Source: Clostridiales bacterium (GTDB lineage: Bacteria; Bacillota; Clostridia; Christensenellales; Aristaeellaceae). Taken from it: DNA of 8,807 nucleotides. A program made the translations under genes and the position numbers. The stretch covers positions 1 through 8,807 of the forward strand of contig JAAZEI010000007.1 of assembly GCA_012512355.1 (NCBI GenBank), read 5' to 3'. Below are positions 6,704 to 8,807 of the stretch, piece after piece; the stretch's first letter is position 1; the number at the start of each line of letters is the position of its first letter. Under the pieces are notes generated by a model that worked only from the letters and a program-made list of their open reading frames with translations, ran no database searches and had not been told where the DNA came from.

Positions 6704-8807
6704 CAGGGCTGGGTGACCTTGGTCATTTTGTAGGTAACTTTGGGCGATTCTTTGCGAAGATTAAAAGACTTGTCTGTCAGGTTGAGGATGTTGTATTTGA
6801 TGTCAAGTTCATCCTGCCGGTCTCCCACAGCCAGAAGGTAGTTTTGCGCATAGAAGAAATACTTGCGCCCGTCAATGGTGCAGGTGCCGTCATCGCGAAA
6901 CTCCATCACAAAGCCGTCCTCTGTCTGCCAGGTGCCCAGCACCCTGTAGGGCACGCGGGTCAGCCTGCGATTATTGACATCCTTGTACCCCAAAATCTTA
7001 TTATAATAAGGCAGGGCTTCGTAGGGTTTCTGGTCATTATAAAGTTCCATGGCATAACGATATACCGCATCCTGATACAGGCTCTGCACATTTTTATATT
7101 TTTCACCCGGATTTTCCCGGTCAAGGGGCTCAAGCGCTTCGATGGCCGTCTTGAAGTCTCCCCCTTTGATAGCAGCCCGCGCGGCCTCGTAGGCATCGCC
7201 ATAATACAAGTCATAGCTCTCCTCGGCAAGCACTGCCGCATCCTGATAGCCTTTGATCAGAGAAAATTGCTCTGCTGCCTGGCGGTGATTTCCCTCAACC
7301 TGCATTTCTTTGGCCAGGGCATAGGCACTGGCGCGGAGCAGCTCCTCAGCGTCCTGATACCCCTCCACCTCCTTGAGCAAGAGGGTGGCGGCTTCTTTTT
7401 CGCCCGCATCCAGACGCTGTTTGGCCTCCAGATAAATGCTCTCCTGGCGTCTTTGGTCAGCATCCTCATAGTCACCTGCGGCAGCAAAAGCATCTGCCGA
7501 ATCAATCAATTTCCCTTCATTGAAGGCTTCCCTGCCCTGGGAATAATAGGCACGGGCCAGATAAGACTTGCTGCTTGAGTAGTCACCCAAGTCTTTAAAA
7601 ATATTAATCGCGGTTTGATAGTCACCGCTTTCAATCACTTCGATGCCCTGGTTGTATCTGGCGCTGTTTAACTCTTCTTTGCTGTTTTGATAAGAGCCCA
7701 GCAGCGCGAATACCTCTGCCGCTTTGATATAATCGCGCTCATTGGCATAGGAAATGCCCAGTTCATAGCGCAAACTTCGCGCGCGCTCCGCAGCATCCGC
7801 ATATGCTGTGGCTTTTTCATAAAAAGCAATGGCATTGATGATATCCCCTGCCGTTTCGAGTTCTTCCCCTCGCAGATAGGAAGCCTCAAAGGCGGCTGCC
7901 TGCGCAGTCACCAGCGATGGCGCCTGCGCAAACAGCTTGATGGCATCTTCGTAGCGGCTTTCCTGCATGGCAGCTGCCCCCATATAGAAGGAGCTTTCTT
8001 CTGCCAGCTTCTGAGCGTCTTCAAAATAGGGAATCTTTAGCAGTTTTTCACGCGCCTGCTCATACTCACCGGCCTTCATCTGCATCACAGCCGGCTCATA
8101 CAGGCAGCTGGCTGCTTTTCTGGAGGAATCCAGGTAGTCGCCTGCCAGCAGGTATTTCTCAGCTGCCAGGTCAAACTGCTGCTGGTTGAACAATTCATCG
8201 CCCCAGCGATAATAAAGCTCCTGCAATTTGGGCTTGGACTTTGCAGTATCTTCCATTTGGGAGAGCAAGGGCTGGGCCAGTTCATACTCATTGCGCTCAA
8301 GGTGCAGCATGGCAGGCAGGTAGAGGCTTTCCTCCGCCTGCAGCGGCGCGTCACGGTAGTCGCCCAGCGCCAAGAACTTGACACGCGCCTGGTCATACTC
8401 AAGCTCACTCATCAGGTTTTTTGCCCACTCATAGTGGGTGAGAGTGGCCTGCCTACTGCTTTCTCCCCAGCTTCCCAGTTCATCAAACAGGCTGATGGCC
8501 TGCTCGTATTCTCCCGTTTTGCGCAGCAGGTCTGCCCGCTGGTAGCGCATGGCAAGGGCCAGCTCTCCTGCATCTTTATAATCCGAAATGCTCAGATAAA
8601 TATCTTCGGCCGCCTTCAGGCTGGTGAGCGTCCCCGCCTGGCGCGTCGCGTCCGCGCGCAGATAATCAGCCTCGAGTGCCTTTTCCTGTGCGTCGCTGTA
8701 ATCCTTCAGCTGCAGGTACATGTCCTTGGCCTGCATATATTGTTTTTGTTCCATCAGCTCTTGCGCTTTGTAATAGTTGTAGGCGGGAATACCATGAAAA
8801 ATAACAC
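6703..8807 (-). CDS. Large TPR-like solenoid protein with C-terminal beta domain, 5'-truncated
   Basis: The frame is open from the right window edge to the TGA at 6703-6705. The ATG at 8754 is an internal Met: the codons before it read VIFHGIPAYNYYKAQEL without a stop and complete the first repeat, so the true start lies outside. About 700 residues are visible. Most are roughly 16 degenerate helical repeats of 36-40 residues, each with a Y..A...L pattern, a G-Y..A...F helix, and a closing GDYxDA/S turn (for example LGDYRDA, AGDYLDS, AGDYEDA, IKGYQDA). The last 81 residues (YRVLGTWQTEDG to the end) form a separate beta-rich module with EFRDDGTCTIDG, resembling small lipocalin-like C-terminal domains. 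The hydrophobic VIF just before the repeats suggests the end of a membrane helix, so the solenoid may be membrane-anchored and outside the cell; this is inference. Such repeats act as protein-binding scaffolds; no catalytic motif is seen. It precedes the acyltransferase with a TGATG overlap. Confidence 0.88.
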   Translation of the reverse strand, partial: VIFHGIPAYNYYKAQELMEQKQYMQAKDMYLQLKDYSDAQEKALEADYLRADATRQAGTLTSLKAAEDIYLSISDYKDAGELALAMRYQRADLLRKTGEYEQAISLFDELGSWGESSRQATLTHYEWAKNLMSELEYDQARVKFLALGDYRDAPLQAEESLYLPAMLHLERNEYELAQPLLSQMEDTAKSKPKLQELYYRWGDELFNQQQFDLAAEKYLLAGDYLDSSRKAASCLYEPAVMQMKAGEYEQAREKLLKIPYFEDAQKLAEESSFYMGAAAMQESRYEDAIKLFAQAPSLVTAQAAAFEASYLRGEELETAGDIINAIAFYEKATAYADAAERARSLRYELGISYANERDYIKAAEVFALLGSYQNSKEELNSARYNQGIEVIESGDYQTAINIFKDLGDYSSSKSYLARAYYSQGREAFNEGKLIDSADAFAAAGDYEDADQRRQESIYLEAKQRLDAGEKEAATLLLKEVEGYQDAEELLRASAYALAKEMQVEGNHRQAAEQFSLIKGYQDAAVLAEESYDLYYGDAYEAARAAIKGGDFKTAIEALEPLDRENPGEKYKNVQSLYQDAVYRYAMELYNDQKPYEALPYYNKILGYKDVNNRRLTRVPYRVLGTWQTEDGFVMEFRDDGTCTIDGRKYFFYAQNYLLAVGDRQDELDIKYNILNLTDKSFNLRKESPKVTYKMTKVTQP
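6949..8781 (-). repeat. Protein-level tandem repeat array, about 16 TPR-like units
   Basis: Within the large repeat protein, units of about 36-40 residues (roughly 110 bases) follow one another from the YNYYKAQEL unit at 8781 to the unit closing with ILGYKDV. Repeats share Tyr and Ala at helix positions and a GDYxDA-like turn, but are strongly diverged at the DNA level, so this is an old array rather than a recent expansion. The unit is longer than the canonical 34-residue TPR. Confidence 0.8.

Noticed and set aside
6844..7578. A 244-codon open frame on the plus strand opposite the repeat protein
   Set aside because: It is antisense to a protein with clear repeats and a domain, has no ribosome binding site and no recognisable domain; a shadow of the biased codon use of the real gene.
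6703..8807. The solenoid plus acyltransferase considered as part of a defence or antiphage system
   Set aside because: No nuclease, NTPase, protease or toxin motif is seen in the repeat protein, and the neighbouring genes look metabolic or cell-envelope related.

Overview
The window reads as chromosomal DNA from an anaerobic Gram-positive bacterium, most likely a member of Bacillota class Clostridia. This is inferred from the gene families (DUF6198-type membrane proteins, a multi-SH3b secreted protein, an M29 aminopeptidase, a long TPR-like solenoid with a C-terminal beta domain), the strong AGGAG-type ribosome binding sites, the TTG starts and a base composition that looks near 50% GC by eye. 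The species cannot be named. I see no mobile element, tRNA, rRNA, CRISPR array or phage gene. Coding density is very high and no gap between genes exceeds about 82 bases.

Left part, plus strand (1-1050): two tandem paralogous genes for multi-pass membrane proteins of the YczE/DUF6198 type. The first is cut by the window edge. The second is complete and starts at a TTG behind a good ribosome binding site. They end at a small inverted repeat (1074-1102) that probably terminates transcription from both sides.

Middle, minus strand (1133-2350): a secreted protein made only of a signal peptide and five bacterial SH3 domains. It has its own ribosome binding site, and a perfect 16-bp palindrome lies immediately upstream of that site.

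Right part, minus strand (2427-8807): five genes packed into one probable operon. In transcription order they are a large TPR-like repeat protein whose start lies outside the window, an acyltransferase-3 membrane protein, an M29 metallo-aminopeptidase, an alpha/beta-hydrolase (probable esterase) and HemW. Junctions are TGATG, a 4-base gap with the ribosome binding site inside the upstream gene, ATGA and TTGA, so translational coupling is likely throughout. The set does not form a recognisable pathway. The acyltransferase and the esterase could act on the same kind of acyl ester, and the repeat protein looks like a membrane-anchored scaffold, but both ideas are inference.

No clear new defence or biosynthetic system is visible. 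The points most worth a second look are the roughly 16-unit solenoid protein (open to the window edge), the composition of the coupled operon, the palindrome before the SH3b gene and the tandem DUF6198 duplication.
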